In this document: positions 7,859-16,465 of the stretch, piece by piece | How the letters are laid out: each line of letters starts with the position of its first letter | Numbering within the stretch: the first letter of the stretch is position 1 | DNA from: an uncultured Lachnospiraceae bacterium | GTDB lineage: Bacteria > Bacillota > Clostridia > Lachnospirales > Lachnospiraceae | Assembly (NCBI GenBank): GCA_934320845.1 | Contig: CAKRFU010000011.1 | Location: 1 to 64,000 of the forward strand | Length of the DNA: 64,000 bases | Direction of reading: 5' to 3' | Translations under genes and position numbers: made by a program | Notes under the pieces: model-generated | The model's database searches: none | The model's input: the letters and a program-made list of their open reading frames with translations, nothing else | What the model was told of the DNA's origin: nothing

Positions 7859-9598
7859 TTAATACTCTTCAACTTTTGCATTAATTTCTGCAAACATCTT
7901 TTCTTTAAGTCCCTTGATGTATTCAAATGCCTCTTCAACAGGAATCATTTCCTTTACTGACTTGTCTCTTGTCGTAATCTCAACACATGATTCCTTGAGG
8001 TTTCTCGGACTTACAACCACTCTTATAGGTGCTCCAAGCAAATCGGCATCTGAGAACATTGCTCCCGGACGTACATCTCTGTCATCATACAAAGTTTCTA
8101 CTGAGGCTGACTGCAAATCTTTGTATAATTTATCTGCAACTTCTTTTGTCTGTTCATCATCCACACGCAGACAGCACACTTCAACTTCCCAAGGTGCTAT
8201 TGAAATAGGCCAGATAGGACCATACTCATCATGCTTTGCTTCACATACTGACGCTGCAAGTCTTCCTACACCAATTCCGTAACATCCCATAACAGGATTC
8301 TTTGTCTCTCCGTTCTCATCAGTGTATGTCATATTCATAGCTTTTGTATATTTTGTTCCGAGCTGGAATATATTTCCAACCTCGATACCACGCTTAATGC
8401 TGATTGAATGTTTCTTACAGCATGGACATATTCCACCCTCTTTAACTTTCGCAATATCAACATAATTAACTTCGCCAAGGTCTCTCTCAAGATTGAGTCC
8501 CTTATAGTGATATCCCTCTTTGTTTGCTCCGGCAACCATTCCTTCTACACCTTTAAGAGAAGAATCAATATAAACCGTAACTTCCTTTGAGATATTGTAT
8601 GGTCCGATATAACCTGCAACAAGCGGATCATCTTCCGTAATCTGTGCAACATGTATAGGCTCTCCAACAATATTACGAAGCTTTGTCTCGTTTACCTCAT
8701 AGTCTCCACGCACAAATGCCACAACAAACGAATCATCAGCATTTCTCTGATATACAACAGCCTTACATGATGTCTCTACAGAACTGTGAAGAAACTCACA
8801 TACATCCTCGATAGTCTTGCAATCCGGTGTTTCTATACATTCCAATTCAGAAACAATACCTGTCTTTTCATCAGGCATTATGTTTTCGGCAGCTTCCATG
8901 TTTGCTCTGTAATCACACTCTGTACATATAACAATTGAATCCTCTCCTACAGGTGTAAGAAGCATGTATTCATGTGATACACTTCCACCCATCATACCTG
9001 AATCAGATGCTACAGTAACAACTTCCGGAACTCCCGCTTTCTGGAAAATTCTATTGTATGCCTTATAACATACATCATAATATTTCTCAAGATCCTCCTG
9101 AGAAGTATGGAATGAATAAGCATCTTTCATTGTAAACTCACGCACACGGATCATACCCGCTCTAGGTCTTGCCTCATCTCTGAATTTACGCTGAATCTGA
9201 TATATCATAAATGGATAATTATTGTATGACTGGCCATACTCACGAACAAGCTGAACAGATGCCTCCTCATGTGTCATACCAAGAACAAGTTTAGAACCGC
9301 TTCTGTCCTTAAGTCTTACAAGCTCATTTCCGACACTCTCGTATCTTCCTGACTCTTCCCAAAGTTCAGCCGGCATAACAACAGGAAATAATACTTCCTG
9401 ACCGTCTATAGCGTTCATCTCTTCACGAATAATCTTTTCAATTTTTGCTGTTACTCTTCTGAGTGTAGGAAATTCAGAATAAATTCCGTTTCCTACATAT
9501 TTCATATATCCGCCTCGAACCATAAGTGCATGACTGTCAATTACACAATCAGCAGGTTTTTCTTTAAATCTTAATCCAACTAACTTTGATACTTTCAT
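7859..9598 (-). CDS. proS: Prolyl-tRNA synthetase, bacterial type
   Basis: 579 aa. It charges tRNA-Pro with proline. The class II motifs are in place (MIYQIQRKFRDEARPRAGMIRVREFTMKDAYSFH for motif 2, MGCYGIGVGRLAAS for motif 3). An editing insertion (about residues 225-390) marks the bacterial form, and an anticodon-binding domain ends the protein. The start is set at 9598: the ATG five codons earlier is part of the sequence ATGGAGG that serves as the ribosome site. Controlled by the proline T-box at 9697-9928. A bidirectional terminator lies about 50 bp downstream. Confidence 0.97.
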   Translation of the reverse strand: MKVSKLVGLRFKEKPADCVIDSHALMVRGGYMKYVGNGIYSEFPTLRRVTAKIEKIIREEMNAIDGQEVLFPVVMPAELWEESGRYESVGNELVRLKDRSGSKLVLGMTHEEASVQLVREYGQSYNNYPFMIYQIQRKFRDEARPRAGMIRVREFTMKDAYSFHTSQEDLEKYYDVCYKAYNRIFQKAGVPEVVTVASDSGMMGGSVSHEYMLLTPVGEDSIVICTECDYRANMEAAENIMPDEKTGIVSELECIETPDCKTIEDVCEFLHSSVETSCKAVVYQRNADDSFVVAFVRGDYEVNETKLRNIVGEPIHVAQITEDDPLVAGYIGPYNISKEVTVYIDSSLKGVEGMVAGANKEGYHYKGLNLERDLGEVNYVDIAKVKEGGICPCCKKHSISIKRGIEVGNIFQLGTKYTKAMNMTYTDENGETKNPVMGCYGIGVGRLAASVCEAKHDEYGPIWPISIAPWEVEVCCLRVDDEQTKEVADKLYKDLQSASVETLYDDRDVRPGAMFSDADLLGAPIRVVVSPRNLKESCVEITTRDKSVKEMIPVEEAFEYIKGLKEKMFAEINAKVEEY

Positions 9599-9696
9599 TT
9601 TATTTTCCTCCATATTTTTCTATAACAATAGTACAAAGAGTCGCTTGCAACTCTTTCACGCTTGAGCGGAATGCGTAGCATTTGTTTCCTATAACA

Positions 9697-9928
9697 TAAA
9701 AAAGTCCTAAACAATAATGTTCAGGACGAAATAGACTTCCGCGGTACCACCTAAATTTATATATTAAATAAACATTTAATAATACACACTTTATGCCATA
9801 ATAACGGTGGCTTTCCGGCAGGTTTTTGATTCCTGCAGCTCCCAGGCTGGTTCAATATTTTTATGTCAGGACTTTTCAGCAGCCAGTCCCTCTCTAAAGA
9901 CTCCAAATATTTACTATTCTGTTCAAAG
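9697..9928 (-). promoter_or_regulatory. T-box leader of proS (proline specifier CCA)
   Basis: The conserved T-box AAATTTAGGTGGTACCGCG is read on the minus strand at about 9738-9757. Stem I carries AGAGAG and an apical GGACT...AGTCC hairpin with the GGCTG-CTGAAA loop. The specifier position GAA-CCA-GCC puts codon CCA (proline) at 9848-9850. A GCAGG...CCTGC stem follows. The terminator GTCCTGAAC...GTTTAGGAC with T-run (9697-9727) competes with the antiterminator. Uncharged tRNA-Pro(UGG) should allow readthrough into proS. Confidence 0.93.
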
Positions 9929-9934
9929 CTTTTT

Positions 9935-9940
9935 ATTATA
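9935..9940 (-). promoter_or_regulatory. -10 element of the proS T-box transcript
   Basis: TATAAT on the minus strand directly after the tRNA-operon terminator. A weak -35 (TTATGG, 17-nt spacing) falls within that terminator stem. Confidence 0.5.
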
Positions 9941-9942
9941 TA

Positions 9943-9977
9943 CAAAAAACCTGTAAGCCATAAATGACTCACAAGTT
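9943..9977 (-). terminator. Terminator of the tRNA-Glu operon
   Basis: A 14-bp stem (AACTTGTGAGTCAT with ATGGCTTACAGGTT, three G.U pairs) followed by a T-run on the minus strand, 31 bp after the last tRNA. Confidence 0.8.
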
Positions 9978-10007
9978 TTTTTCGGGTTGGGCTGATTTTC
10001 ATCAGAG

Positions 10008-10079
10008 CAGTCTGTAGGGGAATCGAACCCCTGTTTTCGCCGTGAGAGGGCGACGTCTTAGCCGCTTGACCAACAGACC
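10008..10079 (-). tRNA. tRNA-Glu (anticodon CTC), copy 3 in transcription order
   Basis: 72 nt. The acceptor GGTCTGT pairs with ACAGACT (G1.U72 wobble). The D-loop has TTGGTCAAGCGG, the anticodon loop is CTCTCAC giving CTC, and the T-arm is ACAGGGGTTCGATTCCCCT. CCA is not encoded. Identical to the other two copies. Confidence 0.95.
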
Positions 10080-10150
10080 ATATATTTAATTTTGACAAAA
10101 TCAAAATGATATTTCACATCATCTGATTTCTACCGACATATTTGCCGAAG

Positions 10151-10222
10151 CAGTCTGTAGGGGAATCGAACCCCTGTTTTCGCCGTGAGAGGGCGACGTC
10201 TTAGCCGCTTGACCAACAGACC
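10151..10222 (-). tRNA. tRNA-Glu (anticodon CTC), copy 2
   Basis: Same 72-nt sequence as the copy at 10008-10079, with anticodon loop CTCTCAC. It is separated from its neighbours by identical 71-bp spacers, making an exact 143-bp repeat unit. Confidence 0.95.
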
Positions 10223-10293
10223 ATATATTTAATTTTGACAAAATCAAAATGATATTTCACATCATCTGATTTCTACCGACATATTTGCCGAAG

Positions 10294-10365
10294 CAGTCTG
10301 TAGGGGAATCGAACCCCTGTTTTCGCCGTGAGAGGGCGACGTCTTAGCCGCTTGACCAACAGACC
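10294..10365 (-). tRNA. tRNA-Glu (anticodon CTC), copy 1
   Basis: First copy after the promoter at 10413-10441. Same sequence and anticodon CTC; CCA is not encoded (the discriminator G is followed by C, T). Confidence 0.95.
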
Positions 10366-10412
10366 ATATCGCTTGCCGACAGAAAAACATCCCTGTCGCG
10401 CCGACAAGCAAT

Positions 10413-10441
10413 ACTATACATCATTTTGTTGCAAAATGCAA
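10413..10441 (-). promoter_or_regulatory. Promoter of the tRNA-Glu operon
   Basis: TTGCAT (10436-10441), 17 nt, TATAGT (10413-10418) on the minus strand, about 48 bp before the first tRNA. Confidence 0.75.
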
Positions 10442-10505
10442 GCATTTTTTTATTTTTTTTTCAATTTTTTACTATTTTTGATTTTCAGCCATTTCACGCA
10501 TACCC

Positions 10506-10796
10506 TTACTGCGTATAGATAGCTTCTTCTCGTGGATGATTTGGATTTTTTTCAACAAGCTTAACAGCTTGATATACACATGAGGTTATCTCGGCATCAG
10601 ATTGTGCTGTTGAAGCATTAAATCTGTGAATAAGCTTTCCCTGAAGTGAATGCACATATCTCGGCGGCAGTCTGTTAAGCGCATATGTCGCTATATCGAG
10701 TCTGCATTTCTGACATTTACATCCATCTGTTGTCTCCCACAACTCATCAATCTTCTTTAATACAGTTTCCTCCATCATGTTAACTAAACCTTCCAT
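10506..10796 (-). CDS. ComFB-like protein
   Basis: 96 aa. It matches the late-competence protein ComFB family: a CxxC pair in CKCQKCRLDIATYALNRLPPRYV, the signature of that family, with an all-helical remainder. The start at 10796 (MEGLVN) has GGAGG 6 nt upstream; the longer frame has no ribosome site. In Bacillus comFB lies in the comF operon, but here it stands alone between the tRNAs and an amidase. The role of the family outside competence is not established, although some relatives bind cyclic di-nucleotides. Confidence 0.85.
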   Translation of the reverse strand: MEGLVNMMEETVLKKIDELWETTDGCKCQKCRLDIATYALNRLPPRYVHSLQGKLIHRFNASTAQSDAEITSCVYQAVKLVEKNPNHPREEAIYTQ

Positions 10797-10847
10797 CTTT
10801 CTCCTCCATTCATACCCGTACCTTAAATAATCATACACTATGATGTA

Positions 10848-10892
10848 TGCCACGGATTGCTTCATTGCTATGCAATTTTCGCAATCCTGCAA
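10848..10892. repeat. Nested hairpin repeat near comFB
   Basis: GGATTGC and ATTGC pair with GCAAT and GCAATCC. The left part repeats 7728-7748 with two mismatches. It lies upstream of the comFB-like start. Confidence 0.5.
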
Positions 10893-10907
10893 ACACCTCC
10901 AATCACA

Positions 10908-11645
10908 CTATTTAAAGTATGTGTCAATTCCATCTGCAATTCCTTTTGCCATTTTTGTCTGAAATTTTGACTTTTGCATTTTTCTGTCCTCTGCCGGATT
11001 GCTCATAAATCCCATTTCAATAAGCGAAACAGGTATCTTACTCCAGTTTGTTCCGGTAAGGTCATCCCTTGTCACCACCCCCCTGTTTCTAATCTTAGTC
11101 TCTTTGCAATATGCTTTAAGAAGGCATTCTGACAGCTTCTTTGATTTTGAGCTAAGCTTTGAAACATATTTGTTTGACTTTGACGGATACAATCCACTTG
11201 CACCTGTTACAGCTCTTGAAGCAGAACTGTCACCGTGAAGTCTTATATAAATATCTGAACCACTCTTGTTGGCAAGCTGGGCACGTTTTTTATTACTGAT
11301 ATTTACGTTATTTTTTGTTCTTATCATATAAACCTGATAGCCTCTGTTTTGAAGTTCCTTCTGAAGCTTCTTAGCTACTGCTAAAGTAAGTTTATACTCA
11401 GGTACATGTGTCGCAACTCCTGTTGCACCTCCTGCCACTTTTGCCTTTCTTGTTGAAGAACCCGGTCCAACAGGCTCTGTCGCTGAATTTCCTCTTGCCT
11501 GATGTCCCGCATCAATAGCAATTTTAATATTTTTCTTGCTTTTTGCAGTTACTGTCTCCTGTTTTGCCACTGTCACATGATTTATACATAAAACAGCCAC
11601 CAAAGACATACATAAAATCTTTTTTAATTTTCCTCTCATAATCAA
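10908..11645 (-). CDS. Secreted N-acetylmuramoyl-L-alanine amidase (Amidase_3)
   Basis: 245 aa. A signal peptide (KLKKILCMSLVAVLCINHVTVA, about residues 5-26) leads to a zinc amidase domain: KIAIDAGHQ supplies the first ligand, the EYKLTLAVAKKLQKELQNRGYQVYMIRT strand-helix follows, then YIRLHGDSS, and the catalytic-glutamate region SLIEMGFMSNPAED near the end. It would cut the bond between muramic acid and L-alanine in peptidoglycan outside the membrane. The 5' end is ambiguous: a TTG at 11645 sits 5 nt from GGAGG, an ATG at 11639 sits 11 nt from it. There is no cell-wall binding domain. Confidence 0.93.
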   Translation of the reverse strand: MIMRGKLKKILCMSLVAVLCINHVTVAKQETVTAKSKKNIKIAIDAGHQARGNSATEPVGPGSSTRKAKVAGGATGVATHVPEYKLTLAVAKKLQKELQNRGYQVYMIRTKNNVNISNKKRAQLANKSGSDIYIRLHGDSSASRAVTGASGLYPSKSNKYVSKLSSKSKKLSECLLKAYCKETKIRNRGVVTRDDLTGTNWSKIPVSLIEMGFMSNPAEDRKMQKSKFQTKMAKGIADGIDTYFK

Positions 11646-11718
11646 TTTTTCCTCCTTTTTATTTTAATGTACTCTCGAAATTCTTCGTTCAGAAGATTCC
11701 GGAAATACATTTTAAACA

Positions 11719-11751
11719 TAACAAGGACAGATAAAAATCTGCCCTTGTTAT
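11719..11751 (-). terminator. Probable terminator of the yicC-lepB cluster
   Basis: AACAAGGGCAGAT pairs with ATCTGTCCTTGTT on the minus strand (one G.U, four-T loop), about 30 bp after the lepB stop. The T-run is poor. Confidence 0.6.
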
Positions 11752-11780
11752 AAATCTAATACTTTTTCGCTTACAATGCG

Positions 11781-12473
11781 TTATTTAAATGTACCAAACT
11801 CAGACAACGGCGAAATTCTCAAAATTGCTCTGCCTGCTATATTCTTTCTCTTAACCGGTCCTACATCCTCGTACCTGCTGTCATCACTTATCTCCCTATT
11901 GTCACCGAGAACAAAGAATTCATCATTTGCAAGTTTTAAAGGCTTTTCTGCGATGCCGGATTCTGTCATTGGATCCTTACCATAATTTTCTTTTATCGCC
12001 TTTCCGTTGATATATATGGTATTTCCCTTAATCTGTATAGTTTCGCCCGGAAGTCCTATAACTCTTTTTATATAATAATCACTGCTCTGTCTTCCGTGTG
12101 GGTAAAACACTATGACATCAAATCTCTTAGGGTCTGAAATACGATATGTAACTTTTTCAACAAGGAGATTGTCTCCATCAGAAAGTGTATCCATCATAGA
12201 TGTACCGTCAACTATTGTTCTCTGTAATACATATTTTGGAACAACACATACACACATTATTATGATAGCGGCATATATGATAAGTTCAGTGATAACACCC
12301 TTTATTTTCTTTTTCTTTGGTTCTTCATCCCCGTCAGGATTTTCTATAGGCTCTCCATAAGAATCAAGTTCTCTTTCTTTATCATCAGCTTTTTCATCAC
12401 TTTGCTCAGCCTGATTCGGAGCTTCGAGACTTTTTTCCTGTTCTTCGTCTTGATTTTTGTATTCGTTATCCAT
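11781..12473 (-). CDS. lepB: Signal peptidase I
   Basis: 230 aa. It removes signal peptides from exported proteins at the outer face of the membrane. An unusually long, acidic cytoplasmic leader (about 65 residues, rich in Glu and Asp) precedes one membrane helix (LIIYAAIIIMCVCVV). The catalytic Ser lies in GTSMMDTL, where the usual SMxPTL proline is Asp, and the Lys in YYIKRVIGLPGE; GDNREISDDSRYEDVG is the C-terminal box. The start is placed at 12473 (GAGG upstream), 13 bp after the rpoZ stop. Last gene of the cluster. Confidence 0.95.
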   Translation of the reverse strand: MDNEYKNQDEEQEKSLEAPNQAEQSDEKADDKERELDSYGEPIENPDGDEEPKKKKIKGVITELIIYAAIIIMCVCVVPKYVLQRTIVDGTSMMDTLSDGDNLLVEKVTYRISDPKRFDVIVFYPHGRQSSDYYIKRVIGLPGETIQIKGNTIYINGKAIKENYGKDPMTESGIAEKPLKLANDEFFVLGDNREISDDSRYEDVGPVKRKNIAGRAILRISPLSEFGTFK

Positions 12474-12486
12474 GTCAAAACCTCTA

Positions 12487-12807
12487 CTACTCTTCTTCAT
12501 CAAATGAGAAAGTCATCTCACTCATTGCTTTTTTCTCTTCTTCTTCAGCAGCTTTTTTGGCTTCGATTTCTGCTGCTTCCTCTTCACTTAAAATTCTAAT
12601 CTTTGAATTGTATAATTCATCGACTGCAATTGAAAGAGGCTTTGGACATCTGATATCAATAAGCGGATCAGCACCTGCTATGAGCTGGCGTGCTCTTTTT
12701 GCGCTTGCAAGTACAATAGAATAACGGCTGTTTACAACAGGAGCCTCTCCTGTTTCAACTTCACTGTTAATAACTTTCATAAGATCTGTATAAGATGGAT
12801 GTAACAT
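12487..12807 (-). CDS. rpoZ: RNA polymerase omega subunit
   Basis: 106 aa. It has the omega core NSRYSIVLASAKRARQLIAGADPLIDIRCPKPLSIAVDEL, then a Glu/Lys-rich tail (EEEAAEIEAKKAAEEEEKK) and an acidic end. Omega helps assemble and stabilise RNA polymerase. It sits in the conserved order yicC-remA-gmk-rpoZ, which supports the call despite the family's low information content. Confidence 0.93.
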   Translation of the reverse strand: MLHPSYTDLMKVINSEVETGEAPVVNSRYSIVLASAKRARQLIAGADPLIDIRCPKPLSIAVDELYNSKIRILSEEEAAEIEAKKAAEEEEKKAMSEMTFSFDEEE

Positions 12808-12837
12808 AATTATTTCTTCCTTTCATGTTATATATTA

Positions 12838-13458
12838 TTATTTAAATTTTTTTAGCTCTTCTGTTATTTTTTCAATAAGCTCAGACTGATTTTCTTTAGC
12901 ATTATGTATTGCCTGTAAAAGTCTGTGTATCTCGTCAACACACTCGTCTAAGTCATCATTTACAACTATATAATCATACTTGTTCATGTAATCACATTCG
13001 TCAACTGCTCTTGACATTCTCTTATCAATCTGTTCAATTGTCTCTGTACCTCGTCCGACAAGTCTTTTCTTCAATTCGTCTGCCGACGGTGGTGTAATAA
13101 AAATCAAAGCAGTTTCAGGAAACTTTTCTTTAACTTTAAGTGCTCCCTGCATCTCAATTTCTAATATAACATCATAGCCTTCTTCTAACTTTTTAAAAAC
13201 ATAATCTCTAGGTGTTCCATAATAATTTCCCACATATTCAGCATACTCTATAAGCTGATTATTTTCAATCATATTTTCAAACTCATCCCTGCTTTTGAAA
13301 AAATAATTTTTCCCGTCAACTTCCCCCTGTCTCGGTTCACGAGTCGTCGCAGAAATCGATACCGCATAATTATCTTTTTCTAAAAGTTTATTTACAACAG
13401 TACCTTTACCCGCACCGGAAAATCCTGAAATAATCGCAAGAATACCTCTTTTATTCAT
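12838..13458 (-). CDS. gmk: Guanylate kinase
   Basis: 206 aa, full length. It converts GMP to GDP with ATP. The P-loop is SGFSGAGKGTVVNKLL, the GMP-binding stretch is SISATTREPRQGEVDGKNYFF, then GNYYGTPRDYV and the lid VGRGTETIEQIDKRM. The ATG overlaps the stop of remA by 4 bp (ATGA), so translation is coupled. Confidence 0.98.
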   Translation of the reverse strand: MNKRGILAIISGFSGAGKGTVVNKLLEKDNYAVSISATTREPRQGEVDGKNYFFKSRDEFENMIENNQLIEYAEYVGNYYGTPRDYVFKKLEEGYDVILEIEMQGALKVKEKFPETALIFITPPSADELKKRLVGRGTETIEQIDKRMSRAVDECDYMNKYDYIVVNDDLDECVDEIHRLLQAIHNAKENQSELIEKITEELKKFK

Positions 13459-13712
13459 TGATTCTGCTCCTCTCTGTATTGATTTTCATTCACACGGTTT
13501 TCAATAGTATCCGGCAGAAGTGCCGACAATACAACATGACCGCTGTCCATAACAAGGATACATTTTGTCTTTCTGCCACATGTGGCATCTATAGCCATAT
13601 TGTTGTCCTTTGCAACCTGTATCATTCTTTTTATCGGTGCTGCTTCTGTTCTTATAATACTGACAACCTTATCCATATTTACAATATTGCCGTATCCCAC
13701 ATTTATAAGCAT
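13455..13712 (-). CDS. remA: RemA/DUF370 regulator
   Basis: 85 aa starting MLINVGYGN; GAGG lies 8 nt before this ATG, and the earlier in-frame ATG would overlap yicC. The DUF370 core VVSIIRTEAAPIKRMI, IDATCGRKTKCILVMDSGHVVLSAL is complete. In Bacillus RemA is a DNA-binding activator of matrix and osmoprotection genes that forms oligomeric rings. The position between yicC and gmk is conserved in Firmicutes. Confidence 0.93.
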   Translation of the reverse strand: MLINVGYGNIVNMDKVVSIIRTEAAPIKRMIQVAKDNNMAIDATCGRKTKCILVMDSGHVVLSALLPDTIENRVNENQYREEQNQ

Positions 13713-13728
13713 TGTTAGCACCTCATAT

Positions 13729-14625
13729 CTATTCAATATTCTGTATCTGTTCTCTTATCTTCTCTATCTCTGTCTTTAACTCAATAGCTTCCGCTGAAAG
13801 TTTCATGTCATTTGCCTTAGAGAGAATAGTATTTGCCTCTCTGTTCATTTCCTGTGCGAGAAAATCAAGCTTTCTTCCTATCGGCTCATCCTTAGATAAA
13901 GTATCTTCCATATTTTTTATATGACTGTGAAGCCTTACGGTTTCCTCATCCACACATACTTTGTCAGCAAAAACGGTAAGTTCCGTAGCCAAAACTGCAT
14001 CATCTATCTGTTTATTTCCTAAGAGTTCTTCAACTTTATTCATGATTTTCTGCTTATATTCAGCTAAAATCTCAGGCGATCTTTGTTCAATCTTTTCTAC
14101 AAGTTCATGTATATACACAAGTTTTTGCTTTATATCATTTTTAAGATGTTCACCCTCTTTTTGTCTTGCTTCTTTAAACATTTTGCATGCTTCTTCAAAA
14201 GTATCCTCAACAGCCTTCTCAAGAGATTCGTCTATAGTATCATTGACTTCAAGCGTCACAACCTCCGGAAGCCTTATAAGTTCTGTTGCTGTCGGATATT
14301 TCAACTCTGCCCCCGGAAACTTTTCCCCATATGAAGCAGCCGCTTTCTCAAGTGCATCCATATATCCTTTTGCAACATTTTCATGATATCTTACTTCGAC
14401 ATTGTTCTCAGAATAATCTTCATATAGAACATAAACATCTATCTTTCCTCTTGCTGCATATTTTTTCATAATGTTTCTAAGATTATTTTCATATGCATTA
14501 AATTTTTTAGGAAGTTTAATATTCAAATCACAATACCTGTGATTTACTGATTTTATTTCTATTGAAATCTTATAGTCATTAGTTACTGTTTCAAATCGAC
14601 CAAATCCGGTCATGCTTTTTATCAT
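13729..14625 (-). CDS. yicC: YicC family endoribonuclease
   Basis: 298 aa. It begins MIKSMTGFGRF, the family signature, and ends with the conserved DUF1732 helix KLDFLAQEMNREANTILSKANDMKLSAEAIELKTEIEKIREQIQNIE. The family contains RNases that trim or degrade RNA. The start at 14625 has GAGG upstream; the longer frame starting at 14661 lacks one. First gene of the yicC-remA-gmk-rpoZ-lepB cluster. Confidence 0.95.
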   Translation of the reverse strand: MIKSMTGFGRFETVTNDYKISIEIKSVNHRYCDLNIKLPKKFNAYENNLRNIMKKYAARGKIDVYVLYEDYSENNVEVRYHENVAKGYMDALEKAAASYGEKFPGAELKYPTATELIRLPEVVTLEVNDTIDESLEKAVEDTFEEACKMFKEARQKEGEHLKNDIKQKLVYIHELVEKIEQRSPEILAEYKQKIMNKVEELLGNKQIDDAVLATELTVFADKVCVDEETVRLHSHIKNMEDTLSKDEPIGRKLDFLAQEMNREANTILSKANDMKLSAEAIELKTEIEKIREQIQNIE

Positions 14626-14772
14626 AATATTCCTCGTTCCTACCCAAATAATATAATACAACTAATTAATTGTATATTAAAATGTATTTTTAGTCAAGTT
14701 TGACATTCATTTCAGCCATCGTCAACAGCAATTATTTTTTATAAATAATACCCACTGTATGGCTGGCAGCAG

Positions 14773-16209
14773 CTATTTTTCATCATTTTTATCTTTTGAT
14801 GTCTGTTTTGAATACGTAACTTTTCTCATGATTTTCTTTAATATTGACGCCAAACCACCGTTCTTTGTCTTTGAATCCGACCTTTTCTTATTCTGCTTTC
14901 CGTTAATCTCAGATACTGAGTATTCTATATATTCATACCCATCTCTGCCATCCTCAATCGTTTTTAGATTGACATATGTCTGCGTATCCGTTGATAATTT
15001 TCTCTTTTCAAGACAATAATTAATAAAATCTTTTGCAATCGTATATATAACCGCAAAAAGAGGACAGCCGACAAGCATCCCCGCAATTCCCCAAAATCCG
15101 CCAAAAAACAAAATTGAGAAAAGCACCCAGAACGCTGACAATCCCGTAGATTCCCCAAGTATTGCAGGCCCTATAATATTTCCATCTACCTGTTGAAGTA
15201 TCGCAACAAGTATAATAAAATACAATGCCTGCACAGGACTTACAAGAAGTATCAAAAGTGCACTCGGTATAGCTCCTATATATGGTCCAAACACCGGAAT
15301 AACATTCGTAACACCTACGATGACACTTACAAGAAGTGCATATGGCAGCCTAAAAACGGTCATAAGAACAAAACATATAATTCCTATAATCGTTGAATCA
15401 ACTATTTTTCCTGAAATAAATCCACTGAACATATTATTGGAAATACGCACATAATGAATAATTGTGTCTGCTGTTTTCTTTCTGCATACACCATAAGTTA
15501 TCTTTTTTGCCTGCGCCGCAAATACTCTTTTCCCTTTTAATAAATAGATTGCAACTATTATACCTATAAAAAGATTGTATAATACGTTTACAAAACTCAT
15601 AACACCGTTTGCAAACTGCTTTGCATAGATATTTAAATTAGGCAGCAGCTCACTTTTAAGCCAAGGAAACAAAGCATTATTCATAATGTTATCCATATAT
15701 TTTGTTGCCTGCAAAACTGTATCCTGCATTCTCGACGCAATATATTTATTACTCTGTATCTTCTCTGTGATGTAATTATAATAATCGTTTGCCTGTGATG
15801 GAACTGTTTCTATAAGTGAAATAACCGTTGTAATAAGCTGCGGTATAACAAGCCAGCAAAGAATCGCAATAATCAAAACTCCTGTCAGCAGAGCAAATAC
15901 TATAGTCATGCTTTCCATAATCCGGACAGTTTTGTCTGACGGACTTCTGCCTTTTTTCTCATATCCTTTTGACAGCAGACGATAATACATTTTTGTAAGC
16001 GGATTTAAAAGATATGCAATAATCATACCGTAAATTACAGGTTTCAAAACACCGAGCATAAACATAATTCTCGAAAAAATATCATCGAGATTTATAATCA
16101 GCAGATAAACTGCCGCCGCTGAAATCAGCACCAAAAAAAGTCCAAACCACTTTCCAAATGCTTCTTTTATTGTTATTCTTTCGTTTTCATCTTTTTTATT
16201 CTGAGCCAC
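14773..16209 (-). CDS. AI-2E family (PerM-like) membrane protein
   Basis: 478 aa. About eight hydrophobic segments in the order typical of the AI-2E/UPF0118 family, with the diagnostic LLVSVIVGVTNVIPVFGPYIGAIPSALLILL and the later LSAFWVLFSILFFGGFWGIAGMLVGCPLFAV. Relatives act as exporters or as Na+/H+ antiporters; the substrate here is unknown. Both ends are charged and cytoplasmic (the C-tail is Lys-rich, about 80 aa). It starts with GTG, preceded by AGGAGG. A single gene between the GSIII terminator and yicC. Confidence 0.92.
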   Translation of the reverse strand: MAQNKKDENERITIKEAFGKWFGLFLVLISAAAVYLLIINLDDIFSRIMFMLGVLKPVIYGMIIAYLLNPLTKMYYRLLSKGYEKKGRSPSDKTVRIMESMTIVFALLTGVLIIAILCWLVIPQLITTVISLIETVPSQANDYYNYITEKIQSNKYIASRMQDTVLQATKYMDNIMNNALFPWLKSELLPNLNIYAKQFANGVMSFVNVLYNLFIGIIVAIYLLKGKRVFAAQAKKITYGVCRKKTADTIIHYVRISNNMFSGFISGKIVDSTIIGIICFVLMTVFRLPYALLVSVIVGVTNVIPVFGPYIGAIPSALLILLVSPVQALYFIILVAILQQVDGNIIGPAILGESTGLSAFWVLFSILFFGGFWGIAGMLVGCPLFAVIYTIAKDFINYCLEKRKLSTDTQTYVNLKTIEDGRDGYEYIEYSVSEINGKQNKKRSDSKTKNGGLASILKKIMRKVTYSKQTSKDKNDEK

Positions 16210-16370
16210 TATATACCTCCTGATAATTTTCTCACGGAAATTTTCTTTTTTCTATAAACGAATGTCAAGGCTTTTGACACTTCTTTTCCCTGCCGATCGT
16301 TTTATTCATTCGTGCTCATTGTACCACAAATTCGTTTCTTCGTTCAAGTTTTCGTCTGCGTAAAAAAGTG

Positions 16371-16405
16371 AAAAAAGAAACCACATAATAAATTATGCAG
16401 TTTCT
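16371..16405 (-). terminator. Terminator of the glutamine synthetase III gene
   Basis: AGAAACTGCATAAT pairs with ATTATGTGGTTTCT on the minus strand (two G.U), followed by TTTTTT, 60 bp after the stop. Confidence 0.88.
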
Positions 16406-16465
16406 CTTTTCTTCATTATATATATTTTGGGAATATTAATATGAAAGCAATTCTATAAGTATGTA

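Larger units (their letters stand above)
10008..10365 (-). repeat. Tandem 143-bp repeat containing tRNA-Glu(CTC)
   Basis: Three tRNA copies and two 71-bp spacers, identical including the spacers (which contain TTTTGA-TTTTG-TCAAAA), so the array arose by recent tandem duplication. Confidence 0.95.

Noticed and set aside
10008-10365. CRISPR or satellite repeat
   Set aside because: The repeat unit is a tRNA gene with its spacer.
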